From Bacteroidales bacterium (lineage in GTDB: Bacteria; Bacteroidota; Bacteroidia; Bacteroidales; UBA932): 64,000 nt of DNA. The DNA lies in assembly GCA_017459075.1 (NCBI GenBank), contig JAFUDQ010000035.1:1-64000 (forward strand). Reading direction: 5' to 3'. Below are positions 24,900-33,049 of this stretch, piece after piece. Position 1 is the first letter of the stretch. Each line of letters begins with the position of its first letter. A program made the translations under genes and the position numbers. Under the pieces are notes generated by a model. It saw nothing but the letters and a program-made list of their open reading frames with translations, searched no databases and was not told where the DNA came from.

Positions 24900-26870
24900 A
24901 TGAAAGATTACGGATTCTTCAGGGTTGCTGCCGCCGCTCCTTCGGTTAAACCTTCGGATGTTAAATATAATCTGGAGCAGATAGTTTTGCAGGCCGATGC
25001 TGCCGATGCCGCAGGCGTCTCACTGCTGGTGTTCCCGGAGCTCTCTGTTACCGGATATACCTGCGCAGACCTTTTTGGCCAGCAGCTCCTTCTTCGCGGT
25101 GCGGAGGATGTTATAGAACAGTTGAAAACCAAGTCTTTAGGCTGGAATGCGACCATCATCGTCGGAGTTCCCGTACCTTTCATGGGAAGGTTGTACAACT
25201 GCGCCGCTGTTATCAGCCGTGGCCACATTCACGGACTCGTTCCCAAGATTTATCTGCCGGACTATAATGAATTTTATGAAGGCCGATGGTTCTCTTCAGG
25301 CAAAGATTTCATGCCGGAGCTGGCAACCGTTTTCTATGCCGGGGAACAGGTGGAGCTCTCTCCTCTTCAGATGTTCAAGATTGGCAAGGCTGTAGTTGCC
25401 GTTGAAATCTGCGAGGATTTGTGGACTCCTCTTCCGCCTTCTTCCTATCACGCATTATGCGGGGCGACGGTTATTGCAAACCTCTCTGCAAGCAACGAAG
25501 TATTACTTAAACACGCATATCGTAAAGACTTGATATCCAATCAGTCTGCAAGAACGTCATCTGCGTATGTATATGCTTCAAGTGGCTTCGGTGAGTCTAC
25601 CCAGGATCTAGTTTTTGCCGGCAGTTCCGTCATTTGTGAAAACGGTTCCGTTCTGGCAGAGAATGAGCGGTTCCAGACTTCCGGCAGCTTTATTATTGCC
25701 GATGTTGACCTTGAAAAGCTGGATGCCCTCCGACGCAAGCAAAGCACCTTCGGCGCTGTTGCTCCGGACGGTATGAGTTCCGCCGGCCTTCGTCCTTTAT
25801 ATAATATTGCAGACCTTGGTAATGCGGCCGATACGGATTTTGAATCCGCCCTTTACAGATACATTGAGCCTCTGCCTTTTGTTCCTGGAGGGAATCCGGC
25901 GGAGCTTGATTCCAGGGCAAGGGAGATTATTTCCATCCAGGTGGCCGGGCTTGCCACAAGGCTTAGCCATATTAATTGCAAGACAGCCGTAATAGGTATT
26001 TCAGGCGGTCTGGACAGTACTTTGGCCCTGCTTGTTACTGTTATGGCGTTTGACAAACTGGGTTTGGACAGGAGGGGAGTGTACGGCGTTACTATGCCGG
26101 GCTTCGGTACTACAGACCGTACATATAACAATGCCATCTCACTAATGCAGTCTCTTGGAATTACCTTGCAGGAGATTCCTATCGGAGCCGCCGTTATGCA
26201 GCATTTTAGTGATATCGGCCAAAATCCTGACAATCATGATGTTACGTATGAGAATTCGCAGGCTCGCGAGCGTACGCAGATTCTCATGGACCTTGCTAAC
26301 AAGCTTGGAGGCATTGTTGTTGGTACGGGTGATTTGTCTGAGCTGGCTCTTGGCTGGGCTACCTATAACGGAGATCACATGTCTATGTATGGCGTAAATG
26401 CCGGTGTTCCAAAGACTCTTGTCCGTTATCTTGTTGGCTGGGCTTCAGCGAATTATTTTGCAACCACGGGTAGCGGCGCTTCGGCTGTTCTTAATGACAT
26501 TATTGATACTCCTATTAGTCCGGAACTTATTCCGGCTGGTAAGGATGGAGAGATTTTGCAGAAGACTGAAGATCTTGTGGGGCCTTATGAACTGCATGAT
26601 TTCTTCCTTTATAATTTCTTCCGCTTCGGTTATACTCCCGACAAGCTTTTCTTCCTTGCGAAGAAGGCTCACGGCGGTTATCCGGATTATGTTATTCGCA
26701 AGTGGCTCAGGACTTTCCTGCGGCGTTTCTTTAACCAGCAGTTCAAGCGGTCATGCCTGCCGGATGGCCCCAAGGTCGGTTCCGTAGCCCTGTCGCCTCG
26801 CGGCGACCTCAGGATGCCAAGTGATGCGTCTTCCAACCTATGGTTGTCAGACGCATCACTGGCCGACTAA
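24900..26870 (+). CDS. nadE: Glutamine-dependent NAD+ synthetase
   Basis: This 656-residue fusion has an N-terminal nitrilase-type glutaminase (Glu in VFPELSVTGY, Lys in PKIYLPDYNEFYEG, Cys in VEICEDLW) and a C-terminal synthetase with the P-loop GISGGLDSTLALL. It converts deamido-NAD+ to NAD+ using ammonia released from glutamine. Length and domain order are normal. The last ~17 codons are unusual in forming a 12-bp inverted repeat in the DNA (26820-26860), so the C-terminal SDASSNLWLSDASLAD segment contains the repeated SDAS. Confidence 0.95.
   Translation: MKDYGFFRVAAAAPSVKPSDVKYNLEQIVLQADAADAAGVSLLVFPELSVTGYTCADLFGQQLLLRGAEDVIEQLKTKSLGWNATIIVGVPVPFMGRLYNCAAVISRGHIHGLVPKIYLPDYNEFYEGRWFSSGKDFMPELATVFYAGEQVELSPLQMFKIGKAVVAVEICEDLWTPLPPSSYHALCGATVIANLSASNEVLLKHAYRKDLISNQSARTSSAYVYASSGFGESTQDLVFAGSSVICENGSVLAENERFQTSGSFIIADVDLEKLDALRRKQSTFGAVAPDGMSSAGLRPLYNIADLGNAADTDFESALYRYIEPLPFVPGGNPAELDSRAREIISIQVAGLATRLSHINCKTAVIGISGGLDSTLALLVTVMAFDKLGLDRRGVYGVTMPGFGTTDRTYNNAISLMQSLGITLQEIPIGAAVMQHFSDIGQNPDNHDVTYENSQARERTQILMDLANKLGGIVVGTGDLSELALGWATYNGDHMSMYGVNAGVPKTLVRYLVGWASANYFATTGSGASAVLNDIIDTPISPELIPAGKDGEILQKTEDLVGPYELHDFFLYNFFRFGYTPDKLFFLAKKAHGGYPDYVIRKWLRTFLRRFFNQQFKRSCLPDGPKVGSVALSPRGDLRMPSDASSNLWLSDASLAD
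26820..26860. other. Inverted repeat inside the 3' end of nadE
   Basis: AGTGATGCGTCT (26820-26831) and AGACGCATCACT (26849-26860) pair perfectly, with AACC/GGTT pairing inside the loop. It is coding sequence ending 10 bp before the stop. It lacks a T-run, so it may stabilise the mRNA end rather than terminate. Confidence 0.7.
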
Positions 26871-26937
26871 CGTCGACCAGTATACTATTCACAACCTTTG
26901 GCTTGATGAAATGGTAGATATTTAAGTCTTTTTTTAC

Positions 26938-27065
26938 TTTTACAACGAGTATTACTGTCTGATCCGGTTCGCTTCGCTCATCCCACCATCGGCTACGCCG
27001 ACGGTCCCCCCGTTCACGAGGACACGGGCGTCCACGCCTCTCAGACAGTAATACTCGTTGTAAAA
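26938..27065. repeat. Palindromic dispersed element, copy 1 (conserved core, private arms)
   Basis: Perfect 25-bp inverted arms (26938-26962 and 27041-27065) enclose a 78-bp core (26963-27040). The core begins TCCGGTTCGCTTCGCTCATC and ends CCACGCCTC, exactly like the core at 51116-51204, whereas the arms have no similarity to the arms there. Inside the core are hairpins CGGC-TAC-GCCG and GGAC-ACGGGC-GTCC, the latter bracketed by GAGG/CCTC. It lies between the converging nadE and pnp genes. Confidence 0.85.
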
Positions 27066-27097
27066 ATTGTAAATACCAAATAAAAAATAAAGCACAC

Positions 27098-27184
27098 GCG
27101 CCTTCAGGCGCGGTGCGAAGCGTTAACGAGACTTTTGAAAAAAGTCGAAGTAGCGGAGCACGGGGTCTGGGGGCTTGCCCCCAG
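27098..27184. repeat. Cluster of three hairpins, repeat-like module
   Basis: GCGCC-TTCA-GGCGC (27098-27111), GACTTTT-GAA-AAAAGTC (27130-27146) and CTGGGGG-CTTG-CCCCCAG (27167-27184) follow one another in a GC-rich stretch unlike the flanking AT-rich DNA. The composition suggests a second mobile or dispersed intergenic repeat. No other copy was seen in this window. No gene is present in 26871-27220. Confidence 0.5.
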
Positions 27185-27196
27185 TATTAAAGATGT

Positions 27197-27257
27197 GTCA
27201 ACAGTCCTAGACTTATCGAATCATAATGATTCGATAAGTCTGGTAAAGACTGTTGAC
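27197..27257. terminator. Long nested palindrome across the pnp stop codon
   Basis: Arms of 15 bp (27209-27223 and 27227-27241) are separated by 3 bp, and outside them GTCAACAGTC (27197-27206) pairs with GACTGTTGAC (27248-27257). The right half is the last ~11 codons of pnp; the left half is an inverted copy of that coding sequence after the stop at 27221-27223. It probably acts as a terminator or 3'-end protector. Confidence 0.7.
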
Positions 27258-28054
27258 ATCTTGTCGGCGGCAGCGTTCGCGGCAACCACAACATCATCGC
27301 CATCGTTCACATAATCCTCTGCATACTCATCATGAGCCTCATTGGTAATGACAGACATACCAAAAACAGGAACACTCATGTGACGGGCAATAATAACCTC
27401 CGGAACAGTAGACATACCGGTAGCATCGGCACCGATAGTACGGATATACTTATACTCCGCAGGAGTCTCATAAGTTGGGCCGGTACCGGCAAAATAAACG
27501 CCCTTGTGCACAGGAATACCCTCCTCAGCAGCAATAGCCTCAGCCCTCTTGATAAGCCCAAGATCATAAGGACGGGTCATGTCAGGGAAACGGGGGCCGA
27601 ACTCATCCATGTTCTTGCCAATCAGAGGGTTGGGAATATGGCCGATATGGTCTTTGATAATCATCAGGTCTCCAACGTGATAGTCATAATTGACTCCACC
27701 TGCGGCATTTGAAACAAAGAGATATTTGATGCCAACAACAACCATTACCCTTGTAGGCAGGGTAACCATCTCCATAGGATAACCCTCGTAATAATGGATT
27801 CTGCCCTGCATAGCCATGACGGTTTTGCCGCCCAGCTCTCCAATGATGAAGTTTCCTTTATGGCCGATGGCAGTAGAAACCGGGAATCCCGGGATTTCAC
27901 GGTAGGGGATAACAACAGGGTCTGCAATCTTGTCTGCAAGTTTGCCAAGACCGCTTCCCAGGATGATGCCCACAGAGGGCTTCAAACCTTTATCTGCAAG
28001 CACGCCCTTGATATAATCGGCTGCTGTGTAAATTCTTTCAACTCTTGGATCCAT
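27221..28054 (-). CDS. Purine-nucleoside phosphorylase
   Basis: This 277-residue trimeric-type PNP has [13 protein letters not shown] (phosphate loop), [24 protein letters not shown], the base-binding [16 protein letters not shown] segment and the [21 protein letters not shown] motifs. It splits purine nucleosides with phosphate for salvage. It follows the deaminase gene by 6 bp, a sensible nucleoside-salvage pair. Its 3' end is mirrored by a palindrome. Confidence 0.93.
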   Translation of the reverse strand: MDPRVERIYTAADYIKGVLADKGLKPSVGIILGSGLGKLADKIADPVVIPYREIPGFPVSTAIGHKGNFIIGELGGKTVMAMQGRIHYYEGYPMEMVTLPTRVMVVVGIKYLFVSNAAGGVNYDYHVGDLMIIKDHIGHIPNPLIGKNMDEFGPRFPDMTRPYDLGLIKRAEAIAAEEGIPVHKGVYFAGTGPTYETPAEYKYIRTIGADATGMSTVPEVIIARHMSVPVFGMSVITNEAHDEYAEDYVNDGDDVVVAANAAADKMSTVFTRLIESL

Positions 28055-28060
28055 ATAGTT

Positions 28061-29329
28061 TCAGTTTAAATCATTCATAATCTTTCTGGCATTCTCCAGA
28101 ATCTCCTTTTCTCCGTGGACAACGCGGTTCTTCATGACGATCCTGCCCCCGCAGATGACGGAATCAATGCAGTCGCTGTGCGCTGAATAGACGAAATTGG
28201 CCAGGAAAGGAGCGGGAGACAGGAAGAAGGTATTGTCCGTATCGACAATAAGGATATCGGCCCGCTTCCCAACCTCCAGCACGCCGGTGTTCAGCCTCAG
28301 TGCCTTTGCCCCGTTTGACGTTGCCGATGCTGCCAGTTCCTCCAGCGGCCATGCCTCCGGGTTGTTCCTCCACACTTTTTGAAGCAGTGCCGATGTCTTC
28401 ATGGCCTCCAGCATGTCCAGGTTATTGGACGATGCGCTACCGTCCGTACCCAGGCAAATGTTTACGCCGGCATCACTAAGCTCCTGATATTTAAACATAT
28501 AGCCGGACGCCAGCTTAAGGTTGGAGTTGACGTTGTGAACGCAGTTTACCTTGCGCTCTCCAAGCAGTTGGATGTCAGAGTCTGACAGCCATAGCGAGTG
28601 TGCCGCAATTACATCAGGCCCAAGTACGCCAAGCCTGTCAAGGTATTCAACAGGCGTCAGGCCACCATGGGCAGCCTTGCAATCCTCAACTTCCTTAAGT
28701 GTTTCACTTACATGGATATGTATAAGAAGGTTGCGCTTGCGGGCATATTCCGTGGCCCAGAGAATCATCGGCTCACTGACGGAGTATATCGCATGGATGG
28801 ATATTCCGAAGGCGGAATCCTCTTTCCATGATTTTGACATTTCATAATACTGCTCGCATTCGTCTTTCTGGAACGCCGCCGCTTCTTTATCGTGCCTGTC
28901 AAGGACGACGTATGTAACGCACGGGTTAATCCCCAGTTCCATGGCTGCCTTCCTTGTGGTGGGGGAGAACCAATATTGGTCGTAGAAGGTGGTGGTTCCG
29001 GTCTTTATCATTTCCAGGGCGGCTACCTTGGATGCCCAGTAAATATAGTCCGGAGTTATCTTCGCCTCCATGCCCCAAATCTTTGCCAGCCAGTCGTGAA
29101 GGGCTGTGTCTTCCTGGACGCCCCTCATCATTGCCATTGCGGAGTGGGTATGCATGTTTATAAAGCCCGGGAAAGCAGTTTTCCCCGAGCAATCCATAAC
29201 CTCGACTCCTGAATCAATGGCAGGTACCTCCTGCCCGGCCTTGGAGATTTTGGAAATCAGTCCGTCACAAACGAATATGTCAGATAGTGAGCCATTCAGT
29301 ATTATGTTTTTTAAGAGAATGGGCTTCAT
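28061..29329 (-). CDS. mtaD: Amidohydrolase, probable methylthioadenosine/S-adenosylhomocysteine deaminase
   Basis: This 422-residue metal-dependent deaminase of the TRZ/ATZ group has the HTH metal motif (MHTHSAMAMMRG), HIHVSETLKEVEDC, AHSLWLSDSD and LGTDGSASSNNLDM, with the small N- and C-terminal beta domain of the superfamily. Family members deaminate S-adenosylhomocysteine, methylthioadenosine or adenosine. Pairing with pnp supports a nucleoside-salvage role. The exact substrate cannot be read from sequence. Confidence 0.85.
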   Translation of the reverse strand: MKPILLKNIILNGSLSDIFVCDGLISKISKAGQEVPAIDSGVEVMDCSGKTAFPGFINMHTHSAMAMMRGVQEDTALHDWLAKIWGMEAKITPDYIYWASKVAALEMIKTGTTTFYDQYWFSPTTRKAAMELGINPCVTYVVLDRHDKEAAAFQKDECEQYYEMSKSWKEDSAFGISIHAIYSVSEPMILWATEYARKRNLLIHIHVSETLKEVEDCKAAHGGLTPVEYLDRLGVLGPDVIAAHSLWLSDSDIQLLGERKVNCVHNVNSNLKLASGYMFKYQELSDAGVNICLGTDGSASSNNLDMLEAMKTSALLQKVWRNNPEAWPLEELAASATSNGAKALRLNTGVLEVGKRADILIVDTDNTFFLSPAPFLANFVYSAHSDCIDSVICGGRIVMKNRVVHGEKEILENARKIMNDLN

Positions 29330-29330
29330 C

Positions 29331-29654
29331 TTAGAATTCGTCTGTGTAGGTGTTGTCAGAAGGCTGGTCTGAAAGGCAATTTGTACGGATATAATCTATT
29401 ACTTCCTGCAAGCCCTCCGTGAACTTGTCAAAGTCTTCCTTATAAAGGAAAATCTTGTGCTTGTCAAAGGAGAAACGGCCGTCAGCCTCTGTGCGACGCC
29501 TGCTTTCTGTGATTGTCAGGAAGAAGTCCTTTGCTCCCTTGGTTGATTTTACATCAAAAAAATAAGTGCGTTTGCCAGCCCTTACAGGCTTGGAAAAAAC
29601 ATCGTCGCCCTGTTTTTCACGGGCGTAACCTCCATCATAATCTTCCCTATACAT
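29331..29654 (-). CDS. PUR-alpha/DUF3276 nucleic-acid-binding protein
   Basis: This is a 107-residue protein from the ATG at 29654 (MYREDYDGGYA). An upstream TTG is embedded in a TAAATTTG promoter-like box and cannot be translated from that promoter. VFSKPVRAGKRTYFFDVK and YLTITESRR-like FFLTITESRRR, then FDKHKIFLYKEDFDKF, are the DUF3276/PUR repeat signature. Bacterial PUR proteins bind single-stranded DNA or RNA; the role in Bacteroidota is not defined. It lies 1 bp before mtaD. Confidence 0.85.
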   Translation of the reverse strand: MYREDYDGGYAREKQGDDVFSKPVRAGKRTYFFDVKSTKGAKDFFLTITESRRRTEADGRFSFDKHKIFLYKEDFDKFTEGLQEVIDYIRTNCLSDQPSDNTYTDEF

Positions 29655-29741
29655 ATCTAAATGTTTAATAATACTTGCCAAATTTAATAAATTTTATCAA
29701 AAATGACACTATATTTGCAAGAAATTTTAGATAAAAAGACG

Positions 29742-30680
29742 ATGTTAGGCAGAAGGATACTTAGAATCAAGGCGTTTAAGACCATATATGCATACGCAGT
29801 TACGGGTAAAATGACCCAGGCAGAGGCCGCAGAACAGTTCAAAGCTTCATGTGAGGCAGTCCGTTACCTGTACCTGTTCATGTTGTCATCTGTACCGTAT
29901 ATTACAGCAGAGGCCCGTTCCCGCATTGAGGCGGCAAAAGGCAAACTGAACCCCTCCGCAGAGGATTTGAATCCGAACGAGAAATTTGCCGGCAACGCCC
30001 TTGCCGTCTTACTGGAGAATGACCCAGACTTCAATAAGATTCTTGAACGAAAGAAACTGTCATGGACTCCTTACGATATTCTTATAAGGAATATCTTTGA
30101 CTCCATTTCAGGCAAGGACTATTATAAGAGGTATATGGAGGCTCCCGGAACCTCGCTGGCAGAGGACTGCAAGCTTTTCACAAAGATTTTTGAGCAGGAG
30201 TTTGTAGACAATGAGGCCCTTGAGCCAGTTCTGGAAGAGATTTCACTGCTTTGGGTCGATGACCTTGCCTATGCGCTTACGTGGTGCTGCCACAGCGTGG
30301 ATGATTTGGCTGCAGGCAAGCCCTGGAGGCTGCCGGAGCTTTATCAGAGCGACCAAATCCTGAGGGACAGGCCGGAGGCCAAGGTAGACAGCGACAAGGA
30401 TTTTGCAACCAAGCTTGTCAGATGCGCCCTTGCCGGGTATGAGAAGTATTTTGAGAAGGTTGTATCGATGGTTCCCGGTTGGGACAAAGACCGCCTCTTC
30501 TCTTCCGACATGGCTGTTATCGCCTGCGCAATGGCAGAAATTGAGAATTTCAAAGACATTCCCGCCAAGGTTTCGCTCAATGAGTATGTAGAGATTTCAA
30601 AATTCTACTGCTCTCCCAAGAGCCGTAGTTTCATAAACGGCGTCCTTGACAGGCTTATAAAAGAAAACAATTTAATTTAA
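29742..30680 (+). CDS. nusB: Transcription antitermination factor NusB, long Bacteroidota form
   Basis: This is a 312-residue protein from the ATG at 29742 (MLGRRILRIKAFKTIYAY). The conserved NusB core is at the C-terminus (DMAVIACAMAEIENFKDIPAKVSLNEYVEISKFYCSPKSRSFINGVLD), matching the canonical end. The N-terminal ~170 residues are an extension typical of Bacteroidetes NusB, roughly doubling the E. coli size. NusB binds boxA RNA with S10 during rRNA transcription. It heads a run of co-directional housekeeping genes. Confidence 0.9.
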   Translation: MLGRRILRIKAFKTIYAYAVTGKMTQAEAAEQFKASCEAVRYLYLFMLSSVPYITAEARSRIEAAKGKLNPSAEDLNPNEKFAGNALAVLLENDPDFNKILERKKLSWTPYDILIRNIFDSISGKDYYKRYMEAPGTSLAEDCKLFTKIFEQEFVDNEALEPVLEEISLLWVDDLAYALTWCCHSVDDLAAGKPWRLPELYQSDQILRDRPEAKVDSDKDFATKLVRCALAGYEKYFEKVVSMVPGWDKDRLFSSDMAVIACAMAEIENFKDIPAKVSLNEYVEISKFYCSPKSRSFINGVLDRLIKENNLI

Positions 30681-30690
30681 CCGGTTAATT

Positions 30691-31053
30691 ATGAGTATTT
30701 TAACAATTTTACAGGCTGTAGAACAGACAGTTCCCCAGGCTACTTCACAGGCTGCAGACGGTGCTCAGCAGATGGCTCCCGCAGGCGGCGGAATGATGTG
30801 GATTATGCTTATCCTCATCTTCGTTGTCATGTGGTTCTTCATGATCCGTCCCCAGCGCAAACAGCAGAAAGAACTCCAGAAGTTCCGTGAGGGACTCAAG
30901 AAGGGTGACAAAGTTGTTACAGCCGGCGGTATCTATGGTACTGTAGACCAGGTGAACGAAAAGAGTGTTCTTATCAAGGTTGACGGCGAGACCAAGCTTC
31001 GCGTTGCCAAGGAATCTCTTGTAAAGGATTTCTCTGACGTACAGCAGCAGTAA
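30691..31053 (+). CDS. yajC: Preprotein translocase subunit YajC
   Basis: This 120-residue protein has one membrane helix (GGGMMWIMLILIFVVMWFF) followed by the invariant MIRPQRKQQKE and a small soluble domain (LKKGDKVVTAGGIYGTVD). YajC associates with SecDF at the translocon. The ~30-residue Gln/Ala-rich N-terminal extension is common in Bacteroidota. It lies 10 bp after nusB. Confidence 0.93.
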   Translation: MSILTILQAVEQTVPQATSQAADGAQQMAPAGGGMMWIMLILIFVVMWFFMIRPQRKQQKELQKFREGLKKGDKVVTAGGIYGTVDQVNEKSVLIKVDGETKLRVAKESLVKDFSDVQQQ

Positions 31054-31065
31054 TTTTCCTGTCTG

Positions 31066-32028
31066 ATGAGCTGGGAAGCCATCCGCAGCAAGATTAGCGG
31101 AAGGGACGTGGTAGTTTTTACCCTGTCTCTTCTGCTTGCATTTGCTGTCTGGCTCATACATAACCTCAGTTTCAACTACAAGGAACAGGTTGCGGTTCCG
31201 GTTCTTGCGCATTGCAGCCTTGACGGCCATGCATACAGCAGCTCCGCTCCTTCGCTGGTTCACGCCCGCTGCCGGGCCTCGGGATTTTCGCTTATCGGCC
31301 TGCTGAAAAGTACTGAAAAACCTCCTGTAGAAGTTGATTTCGCTTCATCGGACTTGCATCATAAGGCCGGGGAAGTCTTCTACATTACGGCTCAGGAGCT
31401 TCAGGCTTATTCGGCAAAGATTTTCGGGGAAGGAACTAATGTAGAGGCTTTTCTTTCAGATACCCTCTTCTTCCGCTTCCCTTACCAGGCAAGCCGCAGG
31501 GTTCCTGTTTCAGGCCGTGGCAGTTTGTCTTACCGTTCGCAGTATATAGCCTGCGGCGGCTTTGAGTTCGAACCGGACTCGGTGACTGTGTTCGGGGAGC
31601 CTGAAATCATCGACAGGATAGACAAGGTGTCAACGAACACCATTGTTCGCAGCGATATCGCAGGGCCTTTGCATGGCACGGTAAAGCTGGATGCCATCCC
31701 GGGCGTTCGCCTGTCTGATGAGTCGGTGGAATATGACCTTGACGTTTCAAGATATGTAGAGCTTGTGTCAGAGGTCAAGGTTTCGGTTGTGAATGTGCCC
31801 TCCGGCAGGACTGTGGTTGTATACCCGGCTGTGGCAAGGGTTGCGGTCAGGTGCCGGTTCCCGTTTACCTTCGGTAATATGGACGGAGTCACGCTGACTA
31901 TTGATTACGCTGATTTCAAGAAGTCTTTGAGCGGACGTTGTCTGCCAAAGGCTGTGAATCTTCCCGGAGGGGCGATTGATGTTGTGGTAGAGCCGGAAGT
32001 ATTTGATTGTGTGGAGATTGCGTTATGA
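31066..32028 (+). CDS. YbbR-domain membrane protein
   Basis: This 320-residue protein has an N-terminal membrane helix (about 15-33, VVVFTLSLLLAFAVWLIH) and YbbR-type beta repeats outside, seen in VPVSGRGSLSYRSQYIACGG and EPDSVTVFGEPEIIDRI. YbbR/CdaR proteins regulate cyclic-di-AMP synthase in Firmicutes. In Bacteroidota the partner is not certain, and no diadenylate cyclase is adjacent here. The stop overlaps the coaE start. Confidence 0.82.
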   Translation: MSWEAIRSKISGRDVVVFTLSLLLAFAVWLIHNLSFNYKEQVAVPVLAHCSLDGHAYSSSAPSLVHARCRASGFSLIGLLKSTEKPPVEVDFASSDLHHKAGEVFYITAQELQAYSAKIFGEGTNVEAFLSDTLFFRFPYQASRRVPVSGRGSLSYRSQYIACGGFEFEPDSVTVFGEPEIIDRIDKVSTNTIVRSDIAGPLHGTVKLDAIPGVRLSDESVEYDLDVSRYVELVSEVKVSVVNVPSGRTVVVYPAVARVAVRCRFPFTFGNMDGVTLTIDYADFKKSLSGRCLPKAVNLPGGAIDVVVEPEVFDCVEIAL

Positions 32029-32600
32029 TGAAGGTCCTTCTAACCGGCGGCATCGGCAGCGGAAAATCTGTTGTTGCCGGCTATTTCTCCACCCGGGGAG
32101 CCTTCGTATATGACAGCGATTCCGCGGCCCGCAGGCTTTATGCACAGGATGCCCGCCTGCGGGAAAAAATAAAGGAAATGTTTGGCTCCGGTGTACTGAC
32201 TCCGGATGGTGTCAACACCCGCGAACTGGCCAATATTGTTTTTGCCGATGCAGCCGCTCTTTCCGCCCTGGAGGCGGTCGTACATCCGGCAGTGATGGAA
32301 GATTTCCTTCGTGAGGCGGAGGCTTCAGGAAAGGAAGTGGCCGTGATGGAATCGGCAATCGCTGCCGCAAAGCCTTTGTTCAAAGGGTTTTTTGACAAGG
32401 TCGTGGTGGTGGACGCTCCGCAGAGGCTCAGGCTTGAAAGGGCTTGCGTCAGGGACAGGGCCTCGGAAGCATCGGTCCGTAAAAGGATGGATGCCCAGAA
32501 TGACGGGATGCTGGTAAAAGCAGACATCGTCATAGAAAATGATAAAGATTTTGAATATTTGAAAAAACAGGCAGAAAAGGCCTGGAACAGCTTAAAATAA
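32025..32600 (+). CDS. coaE: Dephospho-CoA kinase
   Basis: This 191-residue P-loop kinase has LLTGGIGSGKSVVAGYF, then YDSDSAARRLY and the VVVDAPQRLRLERA lid region. It phosphorylates dephospho-CoA to complete coenzyme A. Two tandem ATGs (32025, 32028) are possible; the first overlaps the YbbR stop as ATGA, consistent with translational coupling. Confidence 0.93.
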   Translation: MMKVLLTGGIGSGKSVVAGYFSTRGAFVYDSDSAARRLYAQDARLREKIKEMFGSGVLTPDGVNTRELANIVFADAAALSALEAVVHPAVMEDFLREAEASGKEVAVMESAIAAAKPLFKGFFDKVVVVDAPQRLRLERACVRDRASEASVRKRMDAQNDGMLVKADIVIENDKDFEYLKKQAEKAWNSLK

Positions 32601-32608
32601 GTTTAAAA

Positions 32609-33043
32609 ATGGAACAGACTAAAACAGATCTCGCAAAAATTCTTTCAGTGTCCGGTTTCAGCGGACTTTATCTCTATCTTGCACAGGCCCGTAATGGTGC
32701 CATCGCAGAGCAACTTCAGACCAAGGAAAGAACAGTTTTCCCTGTCCGCAGCAAGATAACTACGCTGGAAGATATTTCTATTTATACAGAGGAAGGTGAA
32801 CTCAAGCTCAGGGAGGTTTTCCTGAAGCTTAAGGAAGTTCTCGGAGACAAGGATGCACCTGACCAGAAAGCCGCTCCGGAGGCTCTCAAGGAGCTTTTCG
32901 CCCAGGCAGTGCCGGATTACGATGCCAACCGTTTCTATGTTTCTCACATGCGCAAGGTTGTGCTCTGGTACAATATCCTCAAGAATTACGCTTCCCTGGA
33001 CTTCGTGCTTCCTGAGGAAGGGGAAAAGGCTCCCGAAGCATAG
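32609..33043 (+). CDS. DUF5606 family protein
   Basis: This 144-residue soluble protein has the conserved start DLAKILSVSGFSGLYLYLAQARNGAIAEQL and KERTVFPVRSKITTLEDISIYT, matching a Bacteroidota-only family I recognise as DUF5606. No enzymatic motif is visible. It sits 8 bp after coaE and 6 bp before rimO in a housekeeping run. Function unknown. Confidence 0.75.
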   Translation: MEQTKTDLAKILSVSGFSGLYLYLAQARNGAIAEQLQTKERTVFPVRSKITTLEDISIYTEEGELKLREVFLKLKEVLGDKDAPDQKAAPEALKELFAQAVPDYDANRFYVSHMRKVVLWYNILKNYASLDFVLPEEGEKAPEA

Positions 33044-33049
33044 TTTCCG

